Source: Bellilinea sp040754815
Lineage (GTDB): Bacteria; Chloroflexota; Anaerolineae; Anaerolineales; Anaerolineaceae
Assembly (NCBI GenBank): GCA_040754815.1
Contig: JBFMBX010000007.1
Span: 134,896 to 198,895, forward strand
Length of the DNA: 64,000 nucleotides
Reading direction: 5' to 3'
The notes under the pieces were generated by a model, which did not search any database, was not told the DNA's origin, and was given only the letters and a program-made list of their open reading frames with translations. Of the stretch, positions 25,757 through 34,096 are shown one piece after another; the stretch's first letter is position 1; every line of letters begins with the position of its first letter. The position numbers and the translations under genes are program-made.

Positions 25757-26368
25757 TCAGGGCAGAACAGGCTGAAAAGCGGCATCCAGCTGGCGGAAGT
25801 TGATTACCGCCAGACTGGTGGAGCAATCGGTGAGCATGGCAAAGTTGAGCGGCTCGGTCAGGGGGTGGGCAGCCAGATCAAAGAGCTGCAGCCAGAAGAT
25901 GCCGGGGGCAACGCCGTTGTGCAGGGTGACTTCATAACCGCCCGGGCCGTAGGCCGTTGCCAGCCCGGTAAACCCCAGCGCGTCCACACTCTGCCCGGCC
26001 ACATTACCGACCACCGAAACGATGATGCCGTTCAACGGGCGGCCTTCCTCATCGAACACCTGACCAGCGACACCCATCCAGCCGCAGGCCGGTTCGGGAT
26101 GGGCAAACGGCGGCGCAAAGGCCGGCGCCTGCTGCAAAGGGATGAAGGGCGGCAGGGCCGGCTGTGCCAGAACTTCCACCGTTGGTTCGGCGGTGGGAGT
26201 GGGAGTAGGCAGCGGGGTTGGAGAAGGTAAAGGTGTTGGAGAAGGCAGGGGAATGGTAGGAAGCGGAATCGTCGGCAGCGGCTCGGGCGTCGGCTCCGGC
26301 AATACGCGGCAGGCCGAAAGGAGCAGGGTGAGGCAGAGGAGGAGGAAGTTTTTATGGCAAATTTTCAT
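25757..26368 (-). CDS. Lipoprotein with Pro-rich linker and carboxypeptidase-regulatory-like domain
   Basis: A 203-residue exported protein. The signal peptide ends in LLSAC (Cys near 20), and a Pro/Thr linker with repeats of PLPSPTP-type runs to about residue 65. The C-terminal domain has GVAGQVFDEEGRPLNGIIV, the start of a carboxypeptidase-regulatory-like beta-sandwich fold, followed by a TAYGPGGYEVTL strand. It is GC-rich, unlike the next gene upstream, which overlaps it by 17 bases. It may be a surface anchor or adhesive domain; the true function is unknown. Confidence 0.8.
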   Translation of the reverse strand: MKICHKNFLLLCLTLLLSACRVLPEPTPEPLPTIPLPTIPLPSPTPLPSPTPLPTPTPTAEPTVEVLAQPALPPFIPLQQAPAFAPPFAHPEPACGWMGVAGQVFDEEGRPLNGIIVSVVGNVAGQSVDALGFTGLATAYGPGGYEVTLHNGVAPGIFWLQLFDLAAHPLTEPLNFAMLTDCSTSLAVINFRQLDAAFQPVLP

Positions 26369-26882
26369 AAACCAAAGTTCCCAAATCGAAAATTTTGCTG
26401 GTGTTAACCTCCATGATGATTTCCAAATCCGAATTTGGGTATTTCAATAAATACGCATTGACCACTCGATCTAGGATCAAGGTATAAGTATTTAAGGGTA
26501 CTAGGTTGAAAACAAATCGACCATTCTTATCGGTAGTTGTGCGAAGAGGAGACAAACGGTCAAAACCAGCGGCCGCCGGCGTACCTTCGTAAAACAAAAC
26601 CTCGGTAAGATACAAAATTGAACCTTCTTCAACCGGTTGTTCTTGGCCGTTCTTTCTTACCTTCAAATATCCCGTTACAACTGCAAAATTTTCTCCCGCT
26701 GGTGTTGGAATTTCGGAGATAACCAACGATTCTTCCTCGGTCGGAATCATTGGATATAATGTTGGAATGCTTGAGGGCGGTGGGGGATAATCGGGAGGCT
26801 GTATGGTTGGATTATTTACCTGGCAAGAAGATAAAATTAGAAATAGTGTCAGAAAAATAACTTTGACAGCAATCTTTCTCAT
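26352..26882 (-). CDS. Lipoprotein with carboxypeptidase-regulatory-like domain
   Basis: A 176-residue lipoprotein. The signal peptide ends at LILSSC (Cys near 20), followed by a short Pro/Ser-rich linker. The folded part contains VTGYLKVRKNGQEQPVEEGS and TTTDKNGRFVFNLVPLNTY, matching the default-set/carboxypeptidase-regulatory type of beta-sandwich. It has the same general plan as the downstream lipoprotein but much lower GC, and begins the AT-rich island. No enzymatic motif is seen. Confidence 0.8.
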   Translation of the reverse strand: MRKIAVKVIFLTLFLILSSCQVNNPTIQPPDYPPPPSSIPTLYPMIPTEEESLVISEIPTPAGENFAVVTGYLKVRKNGQEQPVEEGSILYLTEVLFYEGTPAAAGFDRLSPLRTTTDKNGRFVFNLVPLNTYTLILDRVVNAYLLKYPNSDLEIIMEVNTSKIFDLGTLVYENLP

Positions 26883-26922
26883 GGTTTTTCACTCGTAAAT
26901 TAAGGATAATAAATTTTATATT

Positions 26923-26968
26923 AAAAATGGTCTCATGGTTTCTACAAAGTGCCATGAGACCATTTTTT
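26923..26968 (-). terminator. Strong intrinsic terminator, possibly bidirectional
   Basis: Sixteen-base perfectly matching arms (26923-26938 and 26952-26967) flank a 13-base loop. The outer part of the arms is A5/T5, so a U-run follows on both strands. It ends the secreted repeat protein transcript (26996-28372) and separates it from the lipoprotein gene downstream. Confidence 0.9.
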
Positions 26969-26995
26969 CTGTAGTCTTGGCTAACAAATATTTGT

Positions 26996-28372
26996 TTAGT
27001 AGTTAATACCCTCGTAAGTGAAAAGTTGATCTTGCGAGTCGGGAGCACCAGACTTTGCTTGGTTAAGGATACCTACAATTTTATCAGAAGCTCCCGCCGT
27101 ACAAATTGCCGCTCCCACATAACCGGAAGAGAATTGATTGAGATGAACATCCGTAAAGCCCGCACCCGGAGCAATTGTCTGGGTCACAGTACGGGAAGAT
27201 CCAGAGAAGGTGCAAGTGACTGTGGCATTGGCACTTCCCACATTTATAATGGACATGCCGGTGAAAAGACCATAATTGCGATCCATCACAAGAGGGAAGC
27301 TAATTTTATTCGTTGCGTTTGAGGCATAGAAAGCATTGTAAGATGCACCTTCATTGGCACCGCGCTTAACTTGATTGACTATTGCAACCAGATCTTGGTT
27401 AGCGCTATTGGTGGTGACCACAGCCGAACCAACAAACGCACCATTGGTGGTATCAGTGATACCAGCAAAGCCACTTTTTGACCCACAACTTGCCGGTAAT
27501 TGCGGAAAACCAAACACCACCGTTTGTCCTGGGTTGATACTCTTGGTTTCAGAACAAGGATTTCCTGGAAAACCCGGATTCGGGGTATATGTAATAGTTA
27601 CATTAGTGGCAAGAGTACCGGCATTCTGAACGTTGATCGATGACCCCGACCGGTAGTAATTCGATGAAAACAGCGGAACGTAAAAGATTTTATCTTTGGT
27701 TCCAAAGCCAGAATAAGCCCAAACGGAGGGAGCCCCGCTCTTCACCTGAACAACAACCGCTGCAAGGCCACCCGCAGCGCTTACTTGAGCACCGCCAACC
27801 CATCCATTCGGTAAACATGAACTGGTTGTTTGATCAAAAACCTTAGAAGAATAGGCGGGTATAGAAACTGTTTCATCACATTGAGTGGACCCTAATCCCC
27901 CACCCGAATAGTCAACATTGACATTCATGGTAGCCCCAGTGGTATTTTGAACACTGAACCAAGTACCAATACCATAATTAGCTTTCATCAAAAGTGGTAA
28001 TGATACGTTGGCGGTGGGCGCATTAAAACCAGCGTAGGATCCACCACCCTGAATGGGATCGCCGATTACCAAGTTCACAATCGAAGCAGATTTTTTATCC
28101 GATTGAACAACGACCGAGCCAGCAAATCCGGGATTGACACCGGTAAGGGGGTAATAAGTCTTATTTGAATTCGCTGGGATAGTGTCTGGAATACTTGCCA
28201 CCTGATTACCATTGAAATCATAGAATAACAAGGTAATGTTAGCAGTAGTGCCTTCCAGATTTTGCACTTGGAAACCAGCGCTATAGGTGTTTCCCCCCTG
28301 CGCACTTACCGATTGGACGGAAGTGGTTAAGAGGAAACAAAACACCATGAAAAATATTAATATTCGTTTCAT
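26996..28372 (-). CDS. Secreted four-repeat surface protein
   Basis: A 458-residue exported protein with a standard signal peptide (FCFLLTTSVQSVSAQ, cleavage near 25). Four repeats of roughly 105 residues follow, each opening with a strand like SAGFQVQNLEG, GTWFSVQNTTG, GSSINVQNAGT or TGMSIINVGSA, followed by a beta-rich unit with Asn-Val-Thr-Ile and a GFAGS/GFAGI/GYVGA strand near the middle. The repeats look like beta-sandwich surface modules. Family not recognised. A very good AAAGGAGGT site lies eight bases before the ATG, suggesting high expression. A promoter with a palindrome stands upstream and a strong terminator downstream, so it is probably a single-gene unit. Confidence 0.82.
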   Translation of the reverse strand: MKRILIFFMVFCFLLTTSVQSVSAQGGNTYSAGFQVQNLEGTTANITLLFYDFNGNQVASIPDTIPANSNKTYYPLTGVNPGFAGSVVVQSDKKSASIVNLVIGDPIQGGGSYAGFNAPTANVSLPLLMKANYGIGTWFSVQNTTGATMNVNVDYSGGGLGSTQCDETVSIPAYSSKVFDQTTSSCLPNGWVGGAQVSAAGGLAAVVVQVKSGAPSVWAYSGFGTKDKIFYVPLFSSNYYRSGSSINVQNAGTLATNVTITYTPNPGFPGNPCSETKSINPGQTVVFGFPQLPASCGSKSGFAGITDTTNGAFVGSAVVTTNSANQDLVAIVNQVKRGANEGASYNAFYASNATNKISFPLVMDRNYGLFTGMSIINVGSANATVTCTFSGSSRTVTQTIAPGAGFTDVHLNQFSSGYVGAAICTAGASDKIVGILNQAKSGAPDSQDQLFTYEGINY

Positions 28373-28401
28373 TTTCGTACCTCCTTTTGTTTTCTATGGT
28401 G

Positions 28402-28431
28402 GATGTTAATGAACATCAAATTTCAAATCAA
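28402..28431 (-). promoter_or_regulatory. Promoter with overlapping palindrome before the repeat protein
   Basis: On the minus strand TTGATT (28431-28426) and TAACAT (28408-28403) are 17 bases apart. A perfect inverted repeat, GATGTT-N4-AACATC (28402-28417), covers the -10 box. The layout is that of a repressed promoter. The boxes match the consensus at only four of six bases each. Confidence 0.5.
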
Positions 28432-28444
28432 TAACCCTTTTGGA

Positions 28445-29407
28445 TTAATTCTTAAATTTTGAGAGTAAAGTTGGAAAATCATATATAAACCATAAAACAA
28501 CAGAAAACAAAAGGATAGTAATAATTGACCATAACCTTTGAACTATCACAAATATCACAGCAAAACCCGCTGTCATTTTCGTTGATAAAATACCAACCAT
28601 CGTTCCATCGCGGATAAAAGGTGTGCCGGGCAACCAAAAAAACAATGAACTAATTGCAACTGCGAAAGACCAACCAATAACGATTAGAGCAAAATGCTGG
28701 ATATTTACCCTCAGAAAACTGCTTAACAAGACAAACAATGCAAGGCTACCAATCAAAACAACTAAGAACTCTCCAAGAAACCACATTAATAAATTTATAA
28801 AGTTATATTGAAAATGGGTATGTGCATCATTATTTGATAACTTGAAGAAACGAGCAGAAAGTTTTGTAAAATTTTTTGGTTCTAGGATATATATAAATAA
28901 AATTCCAACAATGAGGGGTACAATCAATGGCAAGGAAAATGACCAGCTTTGTATAGATAAGAATATTATGCAAAGGAAAAGTGCTGCTATTCCAGTCAAA
29001 ATCGTTTCAACAATTCCTGCCATAACCATGAGAGGTGTTTTTCTGCGATCCTCTCCCTTGCTGAGGAAACCCCGAGCCATTATAGTCCACACTCCCCCTG
29101 GCAACATATATCCTAACATGCTATAAACATAAACCCTCAAGTCATGATTGAACTGATAATTTAAACCGTTTTTTTGGAGGATTGCTCTCCAGATTAACAC
29201 CGCTAAAAAAATTGAAAATAAAGAGATTAATAAGGATAACAATAATCTAAAAAGATTGAACTCTACTCTTTGTAGATTTAGGTTCTGAAAATCCCTGATT
29301 ACAAAATAGAACCCAAGACCAAGGCCTGATAAAACGATAAAGTACCCTATCAGCGACCATAGGGTACTCCGATTCCATCGAACTTGATGTTCTTTCAAGT
29401 GCCTCAA
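28445..29407 (-). CDS. Lysylphosphatidylglycerol synthase TM-like membrane protein
   Basis: A polytopic protein of 320 residues with about eight membrane segments. The stretch YMLPGGVWTIMARGFL near residue 97 and WLPGTPFIRDGTMVGIL near 256 match the flippase part of the MprF/LPG synthase membrane family. Such proteins move charged lipids or lipid-linked sugars. No ATG lies near the start; a TTG at 29407 overlaps the upstream stop (TTGA) and is the only reasonable start. It is low in GC like its neighbours. Confidence 0.75.
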   Translation of the reverse strand: MRHLKEHQVRWNRSTLWSLIGYFIVLSGLGLGFYFVIRDFQNLNLQRVEFNLFRLLLSLLISLFSIFLAVLIWRAILQKNGLNYQFNHDLRVYVYSMLGYMLPGGVWTIMARGFLSKGEDRRKTPLMVMAGIVETILTGIAALFLCIIFLSIQSWSFSLPLIVPLIVGILFIYILEPKNFTKLSARFFKLSNNDAHTHFQYNFINLLMWFLGEFLVVLIGSLALFVLLSSFLRVNIQHFALIVIGWSFAVAISSLFFWLPGTPFIRDGTMVGILSTKMTAGFAVIFVIVQRLWSIITILLFSVVLWFIYDFPTLLSKFKN

Positions 29408-31038
29408 CCTAACTTCTTGTGGGCAATGTAATCCCCAATCACCAGAATATCAATCCCGCAGTTAAGGAAAGTTTCAATTCCCTCTGCAGGGGCGTTTACA
29501 ATTGGCTGGGAATCAACATTAAAACTTGTATTTAGTACAGCCGGAATTCCAGTCAATTGTTCAAATCTTTTTATTAATTCCCAATATCTCGGGTTGGTTT
29601 TTCTTGATACCGTTTGAGGGCGGCAAGTACCATCTACATGGATTGCGCTTATAATTTCTTTTTGAGATGCGGGCTTTGTATCAAAAGCCATGATCATAAA
29701 AGGAGATGGGATAGGTTTTTCGACATATCTATCAATTCTTTCCTCTAGAATAGAGGGCGCAAATGGACGCCATGGCTCTCTGTGCTTAACCTGATTGTTG
29801 ACCTTATCTTTCATCTCAGGGATAGAGGGGTTTGCTAAAATACTTCGGCTCCCCAGTGCTCTAGGACCAACTTCAGACCGCCCTTGAAACCACCCAATAA
29901 TTTTACCCTCCTTAAGGTACTCAGCCGTTTCCGAAAAGATGTCCTCACTCTTGTAGTATTGAAGTTCAGGATAATTCTTTAATTCTGCTTCAATTTCGTC
30001 ATTTGAGTACTCTGGACCCCAATAGGCATGATCCATAACAAAGTCTGGTTTTTCACCTGTTTTCAACACGTGAACATATAATGCCGCCCCTAATGCAGAG
30101 CCTGCATCATGCGCTGCAGGTTGAATAAAAATATTCTCTACAAAAGGCAGTCGTGCAAGTTTACCATTCATAGAACAGTTTAATGCTGTACCACCAGCTA
30201 AACACAAATTTTTTGAACCCGTTTTCTCGTAAAGATATTTTGCCATATGCGAGACAGCTTTTTCCAAAGTGTACTGCAAAGTTGCTGCCAAATCTTTATG
30301 CCATTGAGTTAAGGGTTCTTCTTTATTACGAGTAGGCAAAGAAGCAATAAATTCTTTTCTCTTTTCAGGTATGATTACAGGAATTTCCTGATCCCAATCT
30401 ACAAAAGGCAAGCCGTTGGGATCAGGTATACCATAAGCAGCCAATCCCATAACTTTACCTTCACCACTATGCCTTCGAAATCCAAGTTTCTCAGTTATTG
30501 CCTCATACATCAACCCCCAGCTTCCACGATTGGTTACATATTTATAGATTTCAATTTGTGTGCCTTTAGCGTAACCCAACACTCCAGACTCGCTACCACC
30601 ACTACCATCCAAAGAAATTACATTTGCTTCTTCAAAGCCGGAAGAAAAGAAAGAGCTTGCTGCATGAGCAGTATGATGATTCACAAAAATTATTCTTTGT
30701 CGGTCAAAATCCTGAAGCGGTAGTTGCTTTTCATATTTTGAACCTTGCCATAACCAATTAACGGCCTGATTGAGACCAAACAAAAATTCTTCTTTGTTGA
30801 AATTATTCAAAGCCGCTTTGAATACACTATCGAAACCCACGGCCACATAATCTACGTCTTTAAGAGTAATTCCAGCCTTACTCAAGCAATAATCTATTGC
30901 CAGGAGTGGGGCCATCCGGGGAGCATGTTTGATCCGATTCAATCGTTCTTCTTCAACCATAGCAATCAATTTTCCATCCACTAAAATGCATGCAGCATTG
31001 TTCCAAGAAATTGGGTGAGTCACGCCCAAAATAATCAT
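29404..31038 (-). CDS. Carbamoyltransferase (NodU/CmcH family)
   Basis: A 544-residue carbamoyltransferase. The N-terminal Kae1-like domain has ILGVTHPISWNNAACIL and VNHHTAHAASSFF near 130, with the metal-binding His pair. The LAGGTALNCSMNGKL motif is near 285, and the C-terminal YrdC-like part includes GWFQGRSEVGPRALGSRS near 376. The enzyme uses carbamoyl phosphate and ATP to carbamoylate a sugar hydroxyl. It is next to a methyltransferase and glycosyltransferases, consistent with decoration of a surface glycan. An AAGGAG site lies 11 bases before the ATG. Confidence 0.9.
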   Translation of the reverse strand: MIILGVTHPISWNNAACILVDGKLIAMVEEERLNRIKHAPRMAPLLAIDYCLSKAGITLKDVDYVAVGFDSVFKAALNNFNKEEFLFGLNQAVNWLWQGSKYEKQLPLQDFDRQRIIFVNHHTAHAASSFFSSGFEEANVISLDGSGGSESGVLGYAKGTQIEIYKYVTNRGSWGLMYEAITEKLGFRRHSGEGKVMGLAAYGIPDPNGLPFVDWDQEIPVIIPEKRKEFIASLPTRNKEEPLTQWHKDLAATLQYTLEKAVSHMAKYLYEKTGSKNLCLAGGTALNCSMNGKLARLPFVENIFIQPAAHDAGSALGAALYVHVLKTGEKPDFVMDHAYWGPEYSNDEIEAELKNYPELQYYKSEDIFSETAEYLKEGKIIGWFQGRSEVGPRALGSRSILANPSIPEMKDKVNNQVKHREPWRPFAPSILEERIDRYVEKPIPSPFMIMAFDTKPASQKEIISAIHVDGTCRPQTVSRKTNPRYWELIKRFEQLTGIPAVLNTSFNVDSQPIVNAPAEGIETFLNCGIDILVIGDYIAHKKLG

Positions 31039-31116
31039 CTACCTAATTTCTCCTTCTATTCTTAAAAAATGAACTTTCCGAATTTTACCACACTTCTCTT
31101 GTTGAACTTGACGCCT

Positions 31117-32037
31117 TCATAGTTTTTGTGCCACATAGGTAATAACAGAAGAACGGTTTTGATTGTGATAAATTCTAAGCCAAGGTTCAAATAATAACCT
31201 CATTCCTGGCATTAATAATAAAAATTTAACAATACGCGCCAATTTACAAGACTCATTTTCTAGCTTTCTGATAAATCCCATAATAAATGCATAATAAGAC
31301 GAGACAATTGTTAATGTTTCAATGAGTTTAAAACCGGTTTTTGATAGATATTCAATCAATGTATTTTTATTGAAAACGTATAAATGTCGCGGTGGATCAT
31401 ATCCTTGCCAGTATTTTCCTAACCATTCCCGATCAAAAGCATCCCAGTTTGGTATGTTTATAACTAGAATACCTCTCGGTTTTAATAAATTATAAGCAAG
31501 ATGCAATTCGTTCATAGGAGAATAGGTGTGTTCAAGGACATCCCAAAACGTAATTACATCAAAATAATTATTCATTTCTTGTAAATCAGATAGATAACCT
31601 TGAACCACATTAATTCCCCTGTTTTTTTGAGCAATCAATGCGGCATAATTATTGGGTTCGACCCCAAAACACTCCCAACCAATAACCTTCATTTGTGAAA
31701 GAAATACACCTGTTGAACAACCAACATCTAGGATGCGCCCCCCATTTGGGTAATATCGCTCAATAAGTTTTGTTTTTTTTCTGATATTTGCTAATCTAAA
31801 TATTTTTTTAATCCGATTTTTTTCTTCTGAGATGGGTGTAACGTAGGGTTCATAATTAGAATCATAAAATTTGTTTAATTCTATTGAATCTAATTGGGGA
31901 TTTTGATAAATCAATCTACACTGAAGACACTGAACTAAATTTGTCCGATATTCGTTGGGTAACCAGATCCATTCCTCTTTTGATAAAAATATCTCGTAAT
32001 CTGAACATCCGCATAAATCGCAAGTTATGGTTTTCAT
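31117..32037 (-). CDS. SAM methyltransferase with N-terminal zinc motif
   Basis: A 306-residue methyltransferase. The N-terminus has two Cys pairs (CDLCG near 6-10 and CLQC near 38-41) forming a likely zinc site, as in sugar methyltransferases of glycan loci. ILDVGCSTGVFLSQM near residue 102 is motif I, and VITFWDVLEHTYSP near 164 gives the DxLEH post-motif. Substrate is probably a sugar or nucleotide sugar. It lies 78 bases upstream of the carbamoyltransferase, the largest gap in this block. Confidence 0.85.
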   Translation of the reverse strand: MKTITCDLCGCSDYEIFLSKEEWIWLPNEYRTNLVQCLQCRLIYQNPQLDSIELNKFYDSNYEPYVTPISEEKNRIKKIFRLANIRKKTKLIERYYPNGGRILDVGCSTGVFLSQMKVIGWECFGVEPNNYAALIAQKNRGINVVQGYLSDLQEMNNYFDVITFWDVLEHTYSPMNELHLAYNLLKPRGILVINIPNWDAFDREWLGKYWQGYDPPRHLYVFNKNTLIEYLSKTGFKLIETLTIVSSYYAFIMGFIRKLENESCKLARIVKFLLLMPGMRLLFEPWLRIYHNQNRSSVITYVAQKL

Positions 32038-32061
32038 GAAAATTATTATCCTTATGTTAAG

Positions 32062-33222
32062 TTATGTTAAGTCTCCTAATAATAAACAATAAAATTCTTT
32101 TAATTGTTTTGCAAGAATTTGCCATGTATATCTTTGCTCAGCCAATAAAAGAGCATTTTTACCCAACTCTCTTAATAAATTCTCGTCCGATAGTAACCGA
32201 TTTGTTGCCAATGCAAACTCTGCCACGTCGTCCTTGACCAAAAAACCGACCTGATATTCACCAATTATTTTTGGTATATCTCCAACGCTGGTGGATACAA
32301 TTGGTTTACCAGAAGCCAGATAATCCATCAGTTTCAAGGGTAGTCTGGCATTATTTGCATTGCTTTTCCTGAGAGGCAACCAGAAAATATCACATGCCAG
32401 AAAGTAAGCTGGCAAAATTTCTTCCGGTACATAACCAGTACAAATCACATGTTCACTTTCTAGAACATCAATTTCAGATCTGTTTCCAATCCACAATAGA
32501 ATAGTATTCGGAAAGCTATTCAGCACAAGCCGGAAAGCAGCTAGCATAAATTCAACATCTTGTTTAAAAGCTGCTCCAACATACCCAATTACTTTACTTG
32601 ATTTTTGAATCTTCAATGTTTCCCGAATATTTATTGAAGTAGATACTTGAAACATTTGAGGTGAGGCGCCATTAGGAAGATATAGGACATGAGTGGGAGA
32701 GAATCCCATAGATATACTTTTTTCCTTAAGAAAAGTTGAAATAGTTGTTATACCAGATGCATATTTTCTCCTATTTTCAAAAAATGTTTCAAATGGTCTT
32801 AAGAGCAATCCAAACAATAGGTTCTCTCTCTCTTCGACTGCTCCACCTTTACCAAACCAGTCTGCCCAATCAACGATCCACATTGCATTCTTAATTCTTA
32901 ACAACAATGAAGAAAATAATACAGACGGACGGCTTTCGAAACTGTGTACAATGTCATACTTTTTATTTATGGCCCATAAACAGCGTATCAAAATGTTGTA
33001 TGGATCATATCCATGAACAATTGCTCCGCCAAATAAGTTTGGCATTGAGATAATTCTTACACCATCTGTCTCGAAAATATGTTTTTTTCGATCATATGAG
33101 GAGCACAGCAAATCAACTTTTTCCCCCATCTTAACGAGTTCTCTCGCCAGAAAAAAAGCTCTCCTATAAGTCCCCTTCCCATACAAGTTAAACACATTAA
33201 ACAATATTCTTAATCCAGCCAT
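32062..33222 (-). CDS. Glycosyltransferase family 4
   Basis: A 386-residue GT-B transferase. LFNVFNLYGKGTYRRAFFLA lies at the N-terminus. The C-terminal part has VIGYVGAAFKQDVEFML, then YFLACDIFWLPLRKSNANNARLP and LMDYLASGKPIVST, the E/D-type nucleotide-sugar motif with the first Glu replaced by polar residues. AT-rich. The frame opens with TTG-ATG; the ATG at 33222 is used. It overlaps the upstream GT2 by 26 bases, so the two are coupled. Confidence 0.85.
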   Translation of the reverse strand: MAGLRILFNVFNLYGKGTYRRAFFLARELVKMGEKVDLLCSSYDRKKHIFETDGVRIISMPNLFGGAIVHGYDPYNILIRCLWAINKKYDIVHSFESRPSVLFSSLLLRIKNAMWIVDWADWFGKGGAVEERENLLFGLLLRPFETFFENRRKYASGITTISTFLKEKSISMGFSPTHVLYLPNGASPQMFQVSTSINIRETLKIQKSSKVIGYVGAAFKQDVEFMLAAFRLVLNSFPNTILLWIGNRSEIDVLESEHVICTGYVPEEILPAYFLACDIFWLPLRKSNANNARLPLKLMDYLASGKPIVSTSVGDIPKIIGEYQVGFLVKDDVAEFALATNRLLSDENLLRELGKNALLLAEQRYTWQILAKQLKEFYCLLLGDLT

Positions 33223-34096
33223 CAAATAATCCCCGGTAGAAACATTGAAGTTCTTTTAACTTACCAGAAAACAATAACACAAAGGTCATCTTCAGCCAAC
33301 TAGCAAAACGAAAAAACAACACCGGTATCCACCTTATCCCCCGAGCATACTTTCTGAAATAGATTCCACTACTTCTCGCCATATGATACCTTTCAAATGG
33401 ATTCACCTTTCCTCCCGAACTAGCAGAGACGCGATGGTACCCCTTTGCTGACGTGGAAATCGCCAGTTGATATCCCTTCGCCACGATTCTATAGCAAAGG
33501 TCTAAATCTTCGTAGTACATAAAGAACCGTTCGTCGAACAATCCTACTTCCGTAAGTAAAGATCGGGTAAAAAGCATAATACAACCACTTATAAAAGTTC
33601 TTCGGACTAGTTGAAAATTGGAAAGATTTTCCGATCGGTGATGGGCATCTAAAGGCTCTAAGAGCAGATTATTGATATATCCACCCGTTGACCATACTTT
33701 TTTGGTATCAGGATACTCGAAAATTACAGGAGCAACAACATTTACATCAATATTATGCTTTAAAACCTCTATCATATTTTTTAAAGAATCAGTTTCAAGC
33801 ATTGCATCGTTGTTTATTATCAAAATATACTCAGCTTTTTGGTCAAGAGCATATCGTATTCCATAATTAATTCCGGTAGCAAAACCATAATTCCGAGATA
33901 ATTGAATAATTTGTACTTTGTTACCATATCTTTCAGAAAAAATCTTCACGGAGTGGTCATTTGAACCATTATCCACAATTATTATTTTCATCAATACTTG
34001 CTCTTGAGAAAGCAGAGAATCAACACATTTACATGTGTCATCTGGTCTATTCCAATTTAAAGTGACAGCATAAACTAAAGGCAATTCATTATTCAT
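33197..34096 (-). CDS. Glycosyltransferase family 2 (rhamnosyltransferase-like)
   Basis: A GT-A transferase of 299 residues. VTLNWNRPDDT near 6, IIVDNGSNDHS near 38 and LIINNDAMLETD near 92 (DxD-like NND) are typical. FMYYEDLDLCYRI near 187 is the ED-motif of the catalytic base region in rhamnosyltransferase-like GT2 members. The C-terminal part has hydrophobic amphipathic helices (VLFFRFASWLKMTFVLLF). It overlaps the chimeric GT4 gene upstream by eight bases. Confidence 0.88.
   Translation of the reverse strand: MNNELPLVYAVTLNWNRPDDTCKCVDSLLSQEQVLMKIIIVDNGSNDHSVKIFSERYGNKVQIIQLSRNYGFATGINYGIRYALDQKAEYILIINNDAMLETDSLKNMIEVLKHNIDVNVVAPVIFEYPDTKKVWSTGGYINNLLLEPLDAHHRSENLSNFQLVRRTFISGCIMLFTRSLLTEVGLFDERFFMYYEDLDLCYRIVAKGYQLAISTSAKGYHRVSASSGGKVNPFERYHMARSSGIYFRKYARGIRWIPVLFFRFASWLKMTFVLLFSGKLKELQCFYRGLFDGWIKNIV

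Noticed and set aside
26923..26968. Large palindrome considered as an operator or attachment site
   Set aside because: Its position after a stop codon and the A5/T5 flanks fit a bidirectional terminator better.
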